Below are positions 25,143 to 35,035 of a stretch of 38,108 bases of DNA, piece after piece. How positions within the stretch are numbered: the first letter of the stretch is position 1; each line of letters begins with the position of its first letter. The position numbers were made by a program, and so were the translations under genes. This stretch comes from Halieaceae bacterium (GTDB lineage: Bacteria; Pseudomonadota; Gammaproteobacteria; Pseudomonadales; Halieaceae), in the NCBI GenBank assembly GCA_028282105.1, contig JANQIO010000088.1, forward strand, positions 1-38,108, in the 5' to 3' direction. Under the pieces are notes generated by a model. That model was not told the origin of the DNA, ran no database searches, and saw only the letters and a program-made list of their open reading frames with translations.

Positions 25143-25751
25143 CTACTGGCCCTGCTGCAGGAACAGGCGCGTGTTGATAATCAGCTCCTGAAGAGCCGGG
25201 TCCACGCGACCGGCCTCGTCCAGGGTCTTGGCATCGATGCTGCCGTCCACGTAGCCCGCCACCAGTTCCAGCAGGATCGGGGACATCTTTGGCTCCATCT
25301 CCCAGCGCGGGCCGCCAGTCAGGTTTCCGCTCACCATGTTTTCCGCCTGCCGCAGCCAGTAGCCACCGCAGCGCGACAGGCTGTAGTCGCCGACACGACC
25401 AAAGCTCACATTGGGAGTGTTGGGGTTGAAGCCGCCCGGCGGGATTTCATCGATGCGGTCCAGGGCCATGACCCAGGTGCTCTGCAGTGGGAAATTCTCT
25501 TGCCCGGCGCGACACAGGTCGCCGGTATCCAGCCAGACCCGCACCGTTTCAACGTAGAGCTCACCGCGCAGCCTGCGCTGTACGCGCATGTCGATGGAAT
25601 TGCCGCTGGCCGCTACCACCTCGCCGGAGATCACCAGATCGGTTTGCCCCTGCACGTCTATAAACGCACCTTGCCACAGACACTCGCACTCCGCGGCTGC
25701 CGGCAGGGCTGGCAGCAGCAGGGCAAACAACAGGAAACGCATACCAGTCAT
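25143..25751 (-). CDS. Secreted CxC protein of unknown function, possibly netrin-like fold
   Basis: A 202-residue exported protein. A signal peptide (1-20, MTGMRFLLFALLLPALPAAA) is followed directly by Glu-Cys22-Glu-Cys24, giving a CxC start to the mature protein; two more cysteines, Cys80 (GDLCRAG) and Cys128 (SRCGG), allow two disulfides. The pattern of an N-terminal CxC and then DLVISGEVVAASG...VQRRLRGE is like the NTR/TIMP fold of secreted bacterial proteins, where the CxC pairs with later cysteines; this is a resemblance, not a proven match. It lies four bases after hemB in the same direction. A start at 25742 (Met4) is also possible. Confidence 0.6.
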   Translation of the reverse strand: MTGMRFLLFALLLPALPAAAECECLWQGAFIDVQGQTDLVISGEVVAASGNSIDMRVQRRLRGELYVETVRVWLDTGDLCRAGQENFPLQSTWVMALDRIDEIPPGGFNPNTPNVSFGRVGDYSLSRCGGYWLRQAENMVSGNLTGGPRWEMEPKMSPILLELVAGYVDGSIDAKTLDEAGRVDPALQELIINTRLFLQQGQ

Positions 25752-25755
25752 TGGG

Positions 25756-26802
<1,047 letters not shown>

Positions 26803-28083
26803 CTACAGGGTAGCAAACGCCTTGTGAGCAGCCTCCAGTGTGGCATTCAGTTCACTGTCACCGTGGGCGGAGGACACGAAGCCGGCCTCGTAAGAGGCTG
26901 GCGCCAGGTACACTCCGTGATCAAGCATCGCGTGGAAGAAGCGCGAAAAGGCCTCGGTGTCGCAGGCCATCACCTCTGCATAGTTGCTCACCGATTCACG
27001 GTCCGTGAAAAAGCCGCCAAACATGGTGCCGGCGTGATTGGTGGTAAAGGCCACACCCGCCTCCGCGGCGGCCGACTCCAGGCCTTCGCACAGGGCGGAG
27101 GTGTAGGCGAACAGGGGCTCGTAGAAACCGGGCGCTGATATCACCTCCAGGGTGGCTATTCCTGCCGCCATGGCCACCGGGTTGCCGGACAGGGTGCCGG
27201 CCTGGTACACCGGCCCCAGCGGTGCAATCTCCTGCATGATCTCGGCACGACCGCCGAAGGCGCCGACGGGCATGCCGCCGCCGATGACCTTCCCCAGAGT
27301 GGTCAGGTCTGGTTGTACGCTGTAAAAACCCTGCGCGCCTGCCAGGCCAAAGCGGAATCCGGTCATCACCTCGTCGAAGATCAGCACCGCGCCGTGCTCA
27401 TCGCATACCGTACGCAGCGTTTCCAGGAACCCGGCCTGCGGCGGGATGCAGTTCATATTCCCCACCACGGGCTCGACGATAATGCAGGCGATGTCACCAC
27501 CCGCCTCGGCGAAAGCGGCGCGAACCTGGTCGGCATCGTTGTAGGTCAGCGTCACGGTATGCTCGGCCAGTTCCGCCGGCACGCCCGGGGAACTGGGCAC
27601 ACCGAAGGTCAGCGCGCCGGAGCCGGCCTTGACCAGCAGCGAGTCCGAATGGCCGTGGTAGCAGCCTTCAAACTTCACGATCTTGTCGCGGCCGGTAAAG
27701 CCGCGGGCCAGGCGGATGGCGCTCATGGTCGCCTCTGTCCCGGAGCTGACCATGCGCACCATGTCCATGCCGGGGTAGATGTCGCAGACGCGCCTGGCGA
27801 GCTGAATCTCCAGCTCGGTGGGAGTGCCATAGCTGAGGCCTTTTTCCGCTTGCCGGCAGACGGCCTCACGGACCGCGGGATGGTTGTGGCCCATCAACAT
27901 GGGCCCCCAGGACAGCACGTAGTCGATGTAGCGCTTGCCGTCGGCGTCGACCAGGTAGGCGCCCTCGCTGCGGTCCACAAAGAAGGGTGTGCCGGAGACG
28001 GCCTTGAAGGCGCGCACCGGGGAATTCACGCCACCGGGGATGACCTCAGCCGCCTGCTCAAAAAGCTGCTCTGATCTGCTCAT
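26803..28083 (-). CDS. hemL: Glutamate-1-semialdehyde 2,1-aminomutase
   Basis: HemL converts glutamate-1-semialdehyde to 5-aminolevulinate with pyridoxamine phosphate, the entry step of the C5 heme pathway. The 426 residues match the E. coli length exactly. The PLP lysine is Lys265 in [33 protein letters not shown] (113-127), EGCYHGHSD (139-147) and [10 protein letters not shown] (235-244) are class III aminotransferase motifs. I chose ATG 28083, preceded by AAGAAG; the frame continues 19 residues upstream without similarity. Next to hemB and hemJ. Confidence 0.97.
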   Translation of the reverse strand: MSRSEQLFEQAAEVIPGGVNSPVRAFKAVSGTPFFVDRSEGAYLVDADGKRYIDYVLSWGPMLMGHNHPAVREAVCRQAEKGLSYGTPTELEIQLARRVCDIYPGMDMVRMVSSGTEATMSAIRLARGFTGRDKIVKFEGCYHGHSDSLLVKAGSGALTFGVPSSPGVPAELAEHTVTLTYNDADQVRAAFAEAGGDIACIIVEPVVGNMNCIPPQAGFLETLRTVCDEHGAVLIFDEVMTGFRFGLAGAQGFYSVQPDLTTLGKVIGGGMPVGAFGGRAEIMQEIAPLGPVYQAGTLSGNPVAMAAGIATLEVISAPGFYEPLFAYTSALCEGLESAAAEAGVAFTTNHAGTMFGGFFTDRESVSNYAEVMACDTEAFSRFFHAMLDHGVYLAPASYEAGFVSSAHGDSELNATLEAAHKAFATL

Positions 28084-28152
28084 GATGCTCTTCTTGGGAA
28101 ATGGGCGACCATTATTGCGACTCTTCTCGCCCCTCGCCACTGCTTCCTGCGA

Positions 28153-28929
28153 TCAGGCGTCCCGGGTGCGGATGCGACCCGGTACCAGTTTGCCCATGCC
28201 GATGCGACGGGCGTTGGAGAGTGCCCGCCAGGTGTACTCCTGGGCCTGGCGCACCGCGGACTGGATAGGCAGGCCGTGGGCCATGTAGGCGGTGATGGCG
28301 GCGGCAAAGGTGCTGCCCGCACCGGCAAAGTTGTTGGGCAGGTGCTCCCATTCGAAGCTTTGCTGCAGGCCTGAACGCCCGTACAGACGGCTGACATGGC
28401 TCTCATAGAGACCCGGCTCCGAGGATATCAGCACCGCCTCACACCCCATGTCCAGCAACTCATGCGCACAGGCAGTGACGTTGTCGGCGCTGCCGGCCAG
28501 TTCAAGCGCCTCCTCTTCGGTCACGATCAGCAGTGTGGTCAGCGGCAGCAGCAGGGCGCAGAGCGCGTCGCCGTAGTCGGGCTCCACCGGCAGCGACCAG
28601 AGCGCCGGGTCCAGCACCGTTGGCCGCGCCGGGTAGTCCTTAAGCACGGTGTGAATACCCTCGATGTGGGCAACGGTCGCCAGCTGATGCAGTTTGATGG
28701 CGGCGACGTCGATGTCCTCGAGAACCGCTCGCATCTGTTCGATCAGCAGCAGGCTGTCGACGATGGCCGAGTCCTTGACGTCCTGGGTATCCTGGATGGT
28801 GATAGCGGTCATGATCGGTGTGCAGTGGCAGGCCAGGCTGCACATGGTCTCGATGTCTGCGGCGATGCCGCCTCCGCCGCTGGGGTCCAGCTCGGCGACA
28901 CACATAACGGCCGGCGTGGATTTGTTCAT
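28153..28929 (-). CDS. ThiD-like (hydroxymethylpyrimidine kinase family) protein with degenerate active site
   Basis: A 258-residue ribokinase-fold protein clearly homologous to the Pseudomonas-type ThiD (DPSGGGGIAADIE, TAITIQDTQDV, YTWRALSNARRIGMGKLVP), which phosphorylates the pyrimidine of thiamine. Several key residues differ: the usual KLGML is KLHQL, and the anion-hole segment HGSGCT/HGTGCT is AGAGSTF, so the catalytic Cys is Ser and the neighbouring His is Ala. Activity as HMP-P kinase is therefore doubtful. It lies 69 bases upstream of hemL and 13 after hemJ. I prefer ATG 28929; a GTG at 28941 is an alternative. No thiE or other thi gene is close. Confidence 0.75.
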   Translation of the reverse strand: MNKSTPAVMCVAELDPSGGGGIAADIETMCSLACHCTPIMTAITIQDTQDVKDSAIVDSLLLIEQMRAVLEDIDVAAIKLHQLATVAHIEGIHTVLKDYPARPTVLDPALWSLPVEPDYGDALCALLLPLTTLLIVTEEEALELAGSADNVTACAHELLDMGCEAVLISSEPGLYESHVSRLYGRSGLQQSFEWEHLPNNFAGAGSTFAAAITAYMAHGLPIQSAVRQAQEYTWRALSNARRIGMGKLVPGRIRTRDA

Positions 28930-28942
28930 GCGACGGGCCACG

Positions 28943-29368
28943 TCAGAAGGGCTTGAGAACGGCCAGGATGACGATCAGGAACAGGAACAGGACGGGCACC
29001 TCGTTGAAGACGCGAAAGTAGACGTGGCTGTGCTCATCCGTGTCGGCATTGATGGCCTTGACCAGGCGTCCACAGTAGAAATGGTAGATAACCAGGCACA
29101 GCACCGCCAGTAGCTTTACCCACAGCCAGCCGGCTGACAGATAGTACGAAAGGTTCAGTGCTATCAGCGCCAGGCCCATGACGATCGCAATGGCGGCCAG
29201 GGGTGTCACAAACCGGTACAGCTTGCGCGACATAACGGCGAGCTGGCGGCGAGTTTCCGGGTGTTCGCTGCTGGCGTAGTAGACCATGATGCGGGGCAGG
29301 TAGAAGATACCGGCAAACCAGCAGACCACGAAGATGATGTGCAGGGCCTTGAGCCAGAGATAGATCAT
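28943..29368 (-). CDS. hemJ: Protoporphyrinogen IX oxidase HemJ
   Basis: HemJ is a small membrane protein that oxidises protoporphyrinogen IX, the step done by HemG or HemY elsewhere. The 141-residue sequence has four membrane helices (about 4-24, 55-73, 83-101, 122-139). The invariant His10 (LKALHIIFVV) and Lys85 (GWLWVKLLAV) needed for heme binding and activity are present, and RVFNEVPVL (119-127) is the family C-terminal motif. Placement beside hemL and hemB supports the role over the older CopD-like naming. Confidence 0.92.
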   Translation of the reverse strand: MIYLWLKALHIIFVVCWFAGIFYLPRIMVYYASSEHPETRRQLAVMSRKLYRFVTPLAAIAIVMGLALIALNLSYYLSAGWLWVKLLAVLCLVIYHFYCGRLVKAINADTDEHSHVYFRVFNEVPVLFLFLIVILAVLKPF

Positions 29369-29395
29369 GCGTGTTCCTGTGTGAAAGGGTGTCGG

Positions 29396-31105
29396 CTACA
29401 GCCGCATCAGGTAGAACTGGTCAATAATATCGCGAGTCAGCACCCCGCGTATGCCCAGGTCACCGGGTACTCGCGCATCCATAACGATAGCCGCCTCGGC
29501 GTCATCCCGGCGCATGGCATCCAGCGCTTCGCGCAGGGTTGCACGCGGTGAGACGGTGGTGATCGCCCAGCGTCGCAGGTCCTGTTCCATCAGGTCGATC
29601 GGTACGGCGGGCTCATCGCCGTCCAGCGCATGGCCAACTTCCACGCCACGCACCAGAAACAGGTACTCCTCCTCGCGCTTCAACAGGCACCAGTTGGGCG
29701 CTGCGTCTGCCGGGTAGTCGTCGCGACTGGTACAGTGATCCAGCACCCGCAGTTTGCGGTCCATGGCAGTCAGCACATTGGTCTGGTGCAGTAACTGGCT
29801 GATTGGGTCTTCCGGGATTACCCGCTGCAGGTATCTGAGCACGGTCCGATGAGCGGAGCGCGCCCGCAGCCCCACGGTAGTTGTCAGCGTCGCAGCGACA
29901 ATGGCCAGCATGCTTGGAAACACCACGGACACGTTACCGGTGAGCTCGACCACGGCCAGCAGTGCCGCCAGCGGGGCGTTCAACATCGCCGCCATGCCGG
30001 CGCCCATGCCGATCAGCGTATACATGGAGAGGTCGGAGCCGTATTCCGGAAACACCATCACCCCGGCAAAGCCGATCAGGCCTCCCACGCAGCTTCCCAT
30101 AATCAGGCTCGGGCCGATCACGCCGACTGGCAGTCCGAAGCCAATGGTAGCGGCAGTCGCCAGCAGCTTTGCCCCCAGCAACATGCCCAGGGTCAATGGC
30201 GCCATGTTGCCCTGCATCGCCAGCTCCAGGCTGTCATAGCCGAGGCCCAACACCTCTGGGACCAGCAGGCCCAGTGTGCCGGTCAGCAGCCCGGCCGCGA
30301 GGAAGCGGACCAGCGGTGGATACCTGCCGGCCCGCAGACACAGCTTGAGTACCCAGGCGAAGCTGCCTGCCAATACCCCAGCCGCGATGCCAATCAGCAG
30401 AATCAACGGCAGTTCCAGCAGCGAACCAATTCCCACCTCGGGAATCGGGAAACCGGTGAATCCCCCACCCAGGGCCTGGCTTAGCGTGGTGGCACTGATA
30501 GCGGCGACCAGCACCGGGGTGAAACCGACCACGGTGTACTCCGCCACGATCACCTCCATCGCGAACACCACCCCCGCCAGGGGGGTATTGAAGGCGGCGG
30601 CAATGCTGCCCGCGGTGCCACAGGCGATCAGCACACGCTGGCTGTTGTTGGGAAGCTGCAGCCAGAGTGACAGCCAGCTACTGATGGCGGCGCCCAGTTG
30701 CACTCCCGGGCCTTCACGGCCGCCGGAATGGCCGCCGGCCAAGGCCAGGGCGCCACCGAAAAATTGCACCAGGGCATTGCGCAGCGGCAATTGGCCATAG
30801 TGGCTGTGCATGCGAGACAGCACATGTACGATCCCGGTTTCCCGGTCCTCGGGCTTCAGCGTGCTGAACAGTACACCCAGAAAAGCCGCGACGCCGACAG
30901 GGATGGAAAAACGCTGCCAGGCAGGCAAGCCCTCGAAACCATCCGGAGATGCCGCGCCCAGCCACAGCGTGCCAATGCCCTGTATCGCCCACTCAAATAG
31001 CAATACCGCAGCGGCTGACAGCAGCCCCGCTGCCAGGCCCAGCAGTGAGTAGGGCAGCAGCGCGCGATAGTCGGAAAGATTCTGGAAGTATTGGCCTGGC
31101 TGCAT
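29396..31105 (-). CDS. ClC family chloride channel/transporter with CBS domains
   Basis: A 569-residue ClC protein: a membrane domain of about 18 helices (1-420) and a C-terminal pair of CBS domains (about 440-565; the second is LREALDAMRRDDAEAAIVMD). The gating glutamate is Glu131 in SGGREGPGVQ. The GSGIP segment is replaced by ETGIVHV and GxFxP by VGVIGPSLIMG, so several anion-site residues differ from E. coli ClcA. The proton-glutamate position (Glu203 in ClcA) is Val185 in PLAGVVFAMEV, as in the animal channels. Some transporters also lack this Glu, so mode and ion cannot be fixed. It follows on the same strand 27 bases upstream of hemJ and is divergent from argC. Confidence 0.85.
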   Translation of the reverse strand: MQPGQYFQNLSDYRALLPYSLLGLAAGLLSAAAVLLFEWAIQGIGTLWLGAASPDGFEGLPAWQRFSIPVGVAAFLGVLFSTLKPEDRETGIVHVLSRMHSHYGQLPLRNALVQFFGGALALAGGHSGGREGPGVQLGAAISSWLSLWLQLPNNSQRVLIACGTAGSIAAAFNTPLAGVVFAMEVIVAEYTVVGFTPVLVAAISATTLSQALGGGFTGFPIPEVGIGSLLELPLILLIGIAAGVLAGSFAWVLKLCLRAGRYPPLVRFLAAGLLTGTLGLLVPEVLGLGYDSLELAMQGNMAPLTLGMLLGAKLLATAATIGFGLPVGVIGPSLIMGSCVGGLIGFAGVMVFPEYGSDLSMYTLIGMGAGMAAMLNAPLAALLAVVELTGNVSVVFPSMLAIVAATLTTTVGLRARSAHRTVLRYLQRVIPEDPISQLLHQTNVLTAMDRKLRVLDHCTSRDDYPADAAPNWCLLKREEEYLFLVRGVEVGHALDGDEPAVPIDLMEQDLRRWAITTVSPRATLREALDAMRRDDAEAAIVMDARVPGDLGIRGVLTRDIIDQFYLMRL

Positions 31106-31224
31106 GGGTGTGCTATCCCGGCGGGCAATATTACCGCGCCGGTGGGCGAAAAAATCCTATATTATCCGTGAATTCCGCGCGGTGACAGGAATCCCGTGCG
31201 CAGGGACACAGGCAGGGTAGAACA

Positions 31225-32253
31225 GTGATCAAGGCAGCAATTGTCGGCGGCACCGGGTACACGGGCGTGGAACTGTTGCGCCTGTTGATCGGGCACCCGG
31301 ACGTGGCGCTCGAAGTCATCACCTCCCGTGCGGAGGCCGGTCGCCGCGTCGATGAGCTGTTTCCCAACCTGCGCGGGCACTGCGACCTCAGCTTTTCTGA
31401 ACCGGACGATGCGACCCTGGCAGCCTGCGATGTGGTGTTTTATGCAACCCCACACAACGTCGCGATGAACTCGGTGCCAGCCCTGCTGGACGCGGGCGCG
31501 CGGGTGATCGATCTATCCGCGGACTTCCGGCTGCGCGATGCCGACGTCTGGTCCCACTGGTACGGCGAAGCCCATGCCTGCCCGCAGGTCATCTCGCGGG
31601 CGGTCTACGGCCTGCCGGAGATGTATCGCGAGGATATTGTCGGCGCGCAGTTGGTCGCCTGCCCGGGTTGCTATCCGACATCGGTGCAGTTGGGCTTTTA
31701 CCCGCTGCTGGCCGCTGGCGTAGTCGACACGGCGAGCCTGGTGGCCAATGCGGCATCGGGGGTGAGTGGCGCGGGCCGCCAGGCGAAAGTCGATAATCTG
31801 CTCTCCGAGGCATCTGACAACTTCAAGGCCTACGGCGTTGCCGGGCATCGCCACCTGCCGGAAATCGAGCAGGGATTGACAGCCATGGCAGGCCAGCCGG
31901 TGGAGCTGACCTTCGTACCCCATCTGCTGCCAATCGTGCGTGGCATCCTGGCAACCTTGTATGCGCGACTCACCGCGGACGTCGATGTGCAGGCGCTGTA
32001 TGAGGAGCACTACCAGGATGAGCCCTTCGTGGATGTGTTGCCTGCGGGCCAGCAACCACAGACTCGCTCGGTGCGGGGTGCCAACCACTGCCGTCTTGCG
32101 GTGACCCGTCCCCTGGGGCGCGATACGGTTGTAGTGACGGTGGTCGAGGACAATCTCGTCAAGGGCGCCTCCGGCCAGGCCGTGCAGGCCATGAACATCA
32201 TGTTCGGCCTGGCGGAAACCGCTGGTCTGGACGGTATCGCCCTGCTGCCGTGA
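31225..32253 (+). CDS. argC: N-acetyl-gamma-glutamyl-phosphate reductase
   Basis: ArgC reduces N-acetylglutamyl phosphate to the semialdehyde with NADPH in arginine synthesis. The 342-residue protein has the nucleotide motif [15 protein letters not shown] (8-22), the active-site Cys in ACPGCYPTS (about 147-155), and [12 protein letters not shown]. It matches the common type 1 ArgC. The start is GTG 31225 with an AGGG about eight bases upstream. The gene overlaps the next by 4 bases (GTGA). In pseudomonads argC also lies near erpA. A possible -10 (TATTAT, about 31158) lies upstream but I could not pair it with a -35; I see no ArgR box. Confidence 0.97.
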   Translation: MIKAAIVGGTGYTGVELLRLLIGHPDVALEVITSRAEAGRRVDELFPNLRGHCDLSFSEPDDATLAACDVVFYATPHNVAMNSVPALLDAGARVIDLSADFRLRDADVWSHWYGEAHACPQVISRAVYGLPEMYREDIVGAQLVACPGCYPTSVQLGFYPLLAAGVVDTASLVANAASGVSGAGRQAKVDNLLSEASDNFKAYGVAGHRHLPEIEQGLTAMAGQPVELTFVPHLLPIVRGILATLYARLTADVDVQALYEEHYQDEPFVDVLPAGQQPQTRSVRGANHCRLAVTRPLGRDTVVVTVVEDNLVKGASGQAVQAMNIMFGLAETAGLDGIALLP

Positions 32254-32987
32254 CCAGCCGCTCCGTAGTCATCCAGGATGATCCCCGGCAACGACGTCGG
32301 CGCAAGCTCCGGCTAGCCCTGGCGGGTTCAGGCCTGTTTATTGCCGGTGTACTGCTAGGTGGCTATGGCAATCTCTACCTGGGCCTGGAAAGCGCCTGGG
32401 AGAACCGGGGCCTGCGGGAGCAGATCGTTGCACAGGCCAGGCAACTGGAAACCCTGCGCCAGTGGAAAAGCGACGCGGAAACCCGCCGAGAGATCGACCG
32501 GGGCGCGCTGGAGCTGGTAAGGACTGAGCTGGCTGAGCAACAGGAGGCGATCGCCGAGCTGGAAAAAGGCGTGCATTTCTATCGCAGTTTGATGGCGCCC
32601 GGGGAGCAGTCCGAAGGCCTGAGTGTGCACAGTATTGATCTCAAGCCCGGCCAGCATCGGGACCGCTACCAGTTCCGCATCCTGGTTCAGCAGAGTTCAC
32701 GCAAACACGATCTGCTCACCGGGACCCTGAAAATCCTGGTGCTGGGTGACCAGGCCGGTGAGGAAATCGCCTATAACTTGTCAGAGCTCTCAGAACAGGT
32801 GCCGGACCCGGAAATTCGATTGCGCTTCAAGTACTTTCAAGCTATAGATGGGGAACTCGCGCTGCCAGCAGGGTTTACGCCGCGTGCCGTAAGCGCAGCC
32901 GCGCGTTCCAGCAAGCCCCGGCGCGCCAGCGTCCAGAGAGAGTTTCCGTGGTCGGTACAGGAGAAGATTAGCGATGTTAGGCGGTAA
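32250..32987 (+). CDS. DUF6776 family membrane/coiled-coil protein
   Basis: A 245-residue protein with a basic N-terminus (RQRRRRKLR), one membrane helix (about 21-42) and a coiled coil (about 50-105; [20 protein letters not shown] and [20 protein letters not shown]), then a beta-rich domain with [18 protein letters not shown] and [13 protein letters not shown] (about 122-190). The tail is basic. I believe this is the DUF6776 family, of unknown function, usually found upstream of a bactofilin gene in gammaproteobacteria. It starts with GTG overlapping the argC stop and ends overlapping the bactofilin start by 14 bases, so the three are translated together. The coiled coil and membrane anchor suggest a structural role with the bactofilin. 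Confidence 0.7.
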   Translation: MTSRSVVIQDDPRQRRRRKLRLALAGSGLFIAGVLLGGYGNLYLGLESAWENRGLREQIVAQARQLETLRQWKSDAETRREIDRGALELVRTELAEQQEAIAELEKGVHFYRSLMAPGEQSEGLSVHSIDLKPGQHRDRYQFRILVQQSSRKHDLLTGTLKILVLGDQAGEEIAYNLSELSEQVPDPEIRLRFKYFQAIDGELALPAGFTPRAVSAAARSSKPRRASVQREFPWSVQEKISDVRR

Positions 32988-33444
32988 AGACGGCAAGAGC
33001 ACATTCAGCTCCTCGAATTCGACCACTCTGGTATCCGCCGACACGGAGATCGTTGGCGATATCAAGTTCAGTGGCAACCTGGACATCGAGGGTATTGTTC
33101 GCGGCAATATTGTTGCAGTGGAAGGCAAGGACGCGGTGGTGCGGGTGGTCGACAAAGGTCTGGTCGAAGGTGAGATTCGCGCTCCCTCGGTCATCGTCAA
33201 TGGCGCGGTTACCGGCGATGTGTATTCCAGCAAGCACCTGGAGTTGGCGTCCAAGGCGCGCGTGCAGGGCAATGTTCACTACGCCCTGGTGGAGATGGCC
33301 ATCGGCGCGGAAGTGAATGGCAGCCTGACCCATACCTCTGATGCCAGCAAGAAGGCGAAGAGCGGACCGGCGCCGACCAAGCCCGATGAGAGCCAGGATG
33401 CCGCTGCTGTCGCACCCCAACAGGTGACCCCGATCAAAAGTTGA
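32974..33444 (+). CDS. Bactofilin (polymer-forming cytoskeletal protein)
   Basis: A 156-residue bactofilin, a protein that polymerises without nucleotide into filaments that organise cell-wall or polar structures. The central domain (about 18-120) is a right-handed beta-helix with the regular hydrophobic spacing: LVSADTEIVGDIKFSGNLDI, EGIVRGNIVA, KGLVEGEIRAPSVIVNGAV and VYSSKHLELASKARVQGNVH. The short N-terminal and the disordered, Lys/Pro/Ala-rich C-terminal tails are typical. Start ATG 32974 has AGGAG ten bases upstream. It follows the DUF6776 gene by overlap; the two may form a membrane-anchored filament. Confidence 0.88.
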   Translation: MLGGKDGKSTFSSSNSTTLVSADTEIVGDIKFSGNLDIEGIVRGNIVAVEGKDAVVRVVDKGLVEGEIRAPSVIVNGAVTGDVYSSKHLELASKARVQGNVHYALVEMAIGAEVNGSLTHTSDASKKAKSGPAPTKPDESQDAAAVAPQQVTPIKS

Positions 33445-33469
33445 TCAAAATACTCGGTTATTACATAAT
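33441..33469 (+). promoter_or_regulatory. Putative erpA promoter
   Basis: TTGATC (33441-33446), a 17-base spacer and CATAAT (33464-33469) make a good sigma-70 promoter overlapping the end of the bactofilin gene. The expected RNA start is about 18 bases ahead of the erpA ATG, with AGGTAAAGG as ribosome site. No clear IscR site could be recognised. Confidence 0.5.
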
Positions 33470-33493
33470 GGCAGCCCTTGAGGTAAAGGCATT

Positions 33494-33847
33494 ATGAGCG
33501 CAACCGAAACCTTTGTTCCCGGCACCCTGCAGCTGACCAATCGGGCGGTCGACAAGGTGCGTGAGCTGATCACCGAAGAAGATAATCCCGGGCTGAAGCT
33601 GCGGGTATACATCACTGGTGGCGGCTGTTCCGGCTTCCAGTACGGCTTCAGCTTTGACGAAGAGATGGCTGAGGACGATACAGCGGTGGAGCGCAATGGT
33701 GTCACTGTCCTGGTCGATCCGATGAGCTACCAGTATCTGGTGGGCGCGGAAGTTGACTACACCGAGGGCTTCGAGGGCGCGCGCTTTATCATTAACAACC
33801 CCAATGCCGCTACGACCTGCGGCTGCGGTGCTTCGTTCTCCATTTAG
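33494..33847 (+). CDS. erpA: Iron-sulfur cluster insertion protein ErpA
   Basis: ErpA is an A-type carrier that delivers Fe-S clusters to apoproteins, essential for isoprenoid synthesis (IspG/IspH) in E. coli. The 117 residues carry the three ligand cysteines: Cys45 in GGGCSGFQY and Cys109, Cys111 in TTCGCGASF, matching E. coli Cys42, 106, 108. The N-terminal [13 protein letters not shown] and DPMSYQYL are family segments. The ErpA form rather than IscA is favoured by the [16 protein letters not shown] stretch and by the argC/tyrS neighbourhood. It is convergent with anmK. Confidence 0.95.
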   Translation: MSATETFVPGTLQLTNRAVDKVRELITEEDNPGLKLRVYITGGGCSGFQYGFSFDEEMAEDDTAVERNGVTVLVDPMSYQYLVGAEVDYTEGFEGARFIINNPNAATTCGCGASFSI

Positions 33848-33913
33848 CAATTCCCGCAGATAGCAATCCCCGCCAGGGCCCCGGTCTCTGCAGCCGTTTC
33901 CTGCTGGACGAAA

Positions 33914-35029
33914 TCAACTCCCGGGATAGACGGCGCCGAGCACTCTCGGCCCTTCCGCACCCGTCACCGACGGCACGTTTCCGGGCAGCCCCTCCAGGGT
34001 GCGCCAGGCCAGCCAGGCAAAGGCAGCGGCCTCCACCCAGGCGGGGTCGCACCCCAACTCCGCAGTCGTTCCGAGGGCGGTCGGCGACAGCCGTCGGTAG
34101 AGCCTCCGCATCAGGTCGGTGTTCGAGGCGCCGCCGCCACAAACGAAGACTTCATCAGGCTCACAGTCAGCCAGGCCATCAGCGATTGACGCTGCTGTGA
34201 ACTCTGCGAGCGTGGCCTGTACGTCCTGGGGCGACACCTCGCTGTGGCCTTCCAGTACGCTGTCCAGCCACGACAGGTTGAAACTCTCCTTGCCGGTGCT
34301 CTTGGGTGGTGGGAGTGTCAGGTAAGGGTGTTGTGTCAGCGCCTCCAGGAGTGCGGTGTCCGCTTCGCCCTCCGCCCCCCAGGCGCCCAGTGGATCGTAG
34401 TGCTCGCCGCGGTGGCGATAAACCCATTGGTCCAGCAGCGTATTGCCCGGCCCGGTATCGAACCCGCTGACTTCCCCCTCCGCAAGCAGAGACACATTGG
34501 CGATGCCGCCGATATTGACCACAGCGCGGCGCCGGGTCGGATCCGCAAACAGGAAGTTGTGAAACGCCGGGACCAGCGGCGCCCCTTCACCACCCGCGGC
34601 AATATCGCGCCGGCGGAAATCTGCCACCGTGGTGATCCCTGTCAACTCGGCGATGGTATTGGGGTCGCCTATTTGCAGGGTAAACGCACTTGTAACCGAC
34701 TCCGCCGCGGTGGGTGGATGATGCCGTACGGTTTGGCCGTGGCTGCCGACAGCGGTCACCTGCTCCGCTGGTATGCCCGCCTGCAGCAGCAGCGTCCTGG
34801 TGGCTTCGGCAAAACAGACGCCCAACTCGCGGTCCAGCACGCCCAGCCGGGTGACTTCGTTCTCGCCAGGGTACGATAGCTCGTGGATGCGGGTACGCAG
34901 ACTGCTGGGTATGGCTTGTTCATGGCAGGCCAGCAGCTCGAAGCGGGCGTCAGCCAGACGCACAACGACGGCGTCTATGGCATCCATACTGGTGCCAGAC
35001 ATCAGGCCGACAAACAGGTCGTCGGGCAC
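33914..35029 (-). CDS. anmK: Anhydro-N-acetylmuramic acid kinase
   Basis: AnmK phosphorylates anhydro-MurNAc, opening it to MurNAc-6-phosphate for peptidoglycan recycling. The 371-residue protein has the ATP-binding opening GLMSGTSMDAIDAVVV (8-23), VGSHGQTVRHHP, the IGGIANVSLL segment, GFDTGPGNTLLDQW and the C-terminal VCGGGASNTDLMRRL, all of the ASKHA kinase fold. The start is GTG 35029, six bases after the stop of the M23 peptidase gene, with which it is co-transcribed. anmK beside an M23 peptidase and tyrS is a conserved gammaproteobacterial arrangement. Confidence 0.96.
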   Translation of the reverse strand: MPDDLFVGLMSGTSMDAIDAVVVRLADARFELLACHEQAIPSSLRTRIHELSYPGENEVTRLGVLDRELGVCFAEATRTLLLQAGIPAEQVTAVGSHGQTVRHHPPTAAESVTSAFTLQIGDPNTIAELTGITTVADFRRRDIAAGGEGAPLVPAFHNFLFADPTRRRAVVNIGGIANVSLLAEGEVSGFDTGPGNTLLDQWVYRHRGEHYDPLGAWGAEGEADTALLEALTQHPYLTLPPPKSTGKESFNLSWLDSVLEGHSEVSPQDVQATLAEFTAASIADGLADCEPDEVFVCGGGASNTDLMRRLYRRLSPTALGTTAELGCDPAWVEAAAFAWLAWRTLEGLPGNVPSVTGAEGPRVLGAVYPGS

Positions 35030-35035
35030 GGTCGA

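Noticed and set aside
30276-30800. Open frames on the plus strand inside the ClC gene
   Set aside because: Low-complexity antisense of membrane-helix codons; the ClC frame is intact and family-like.
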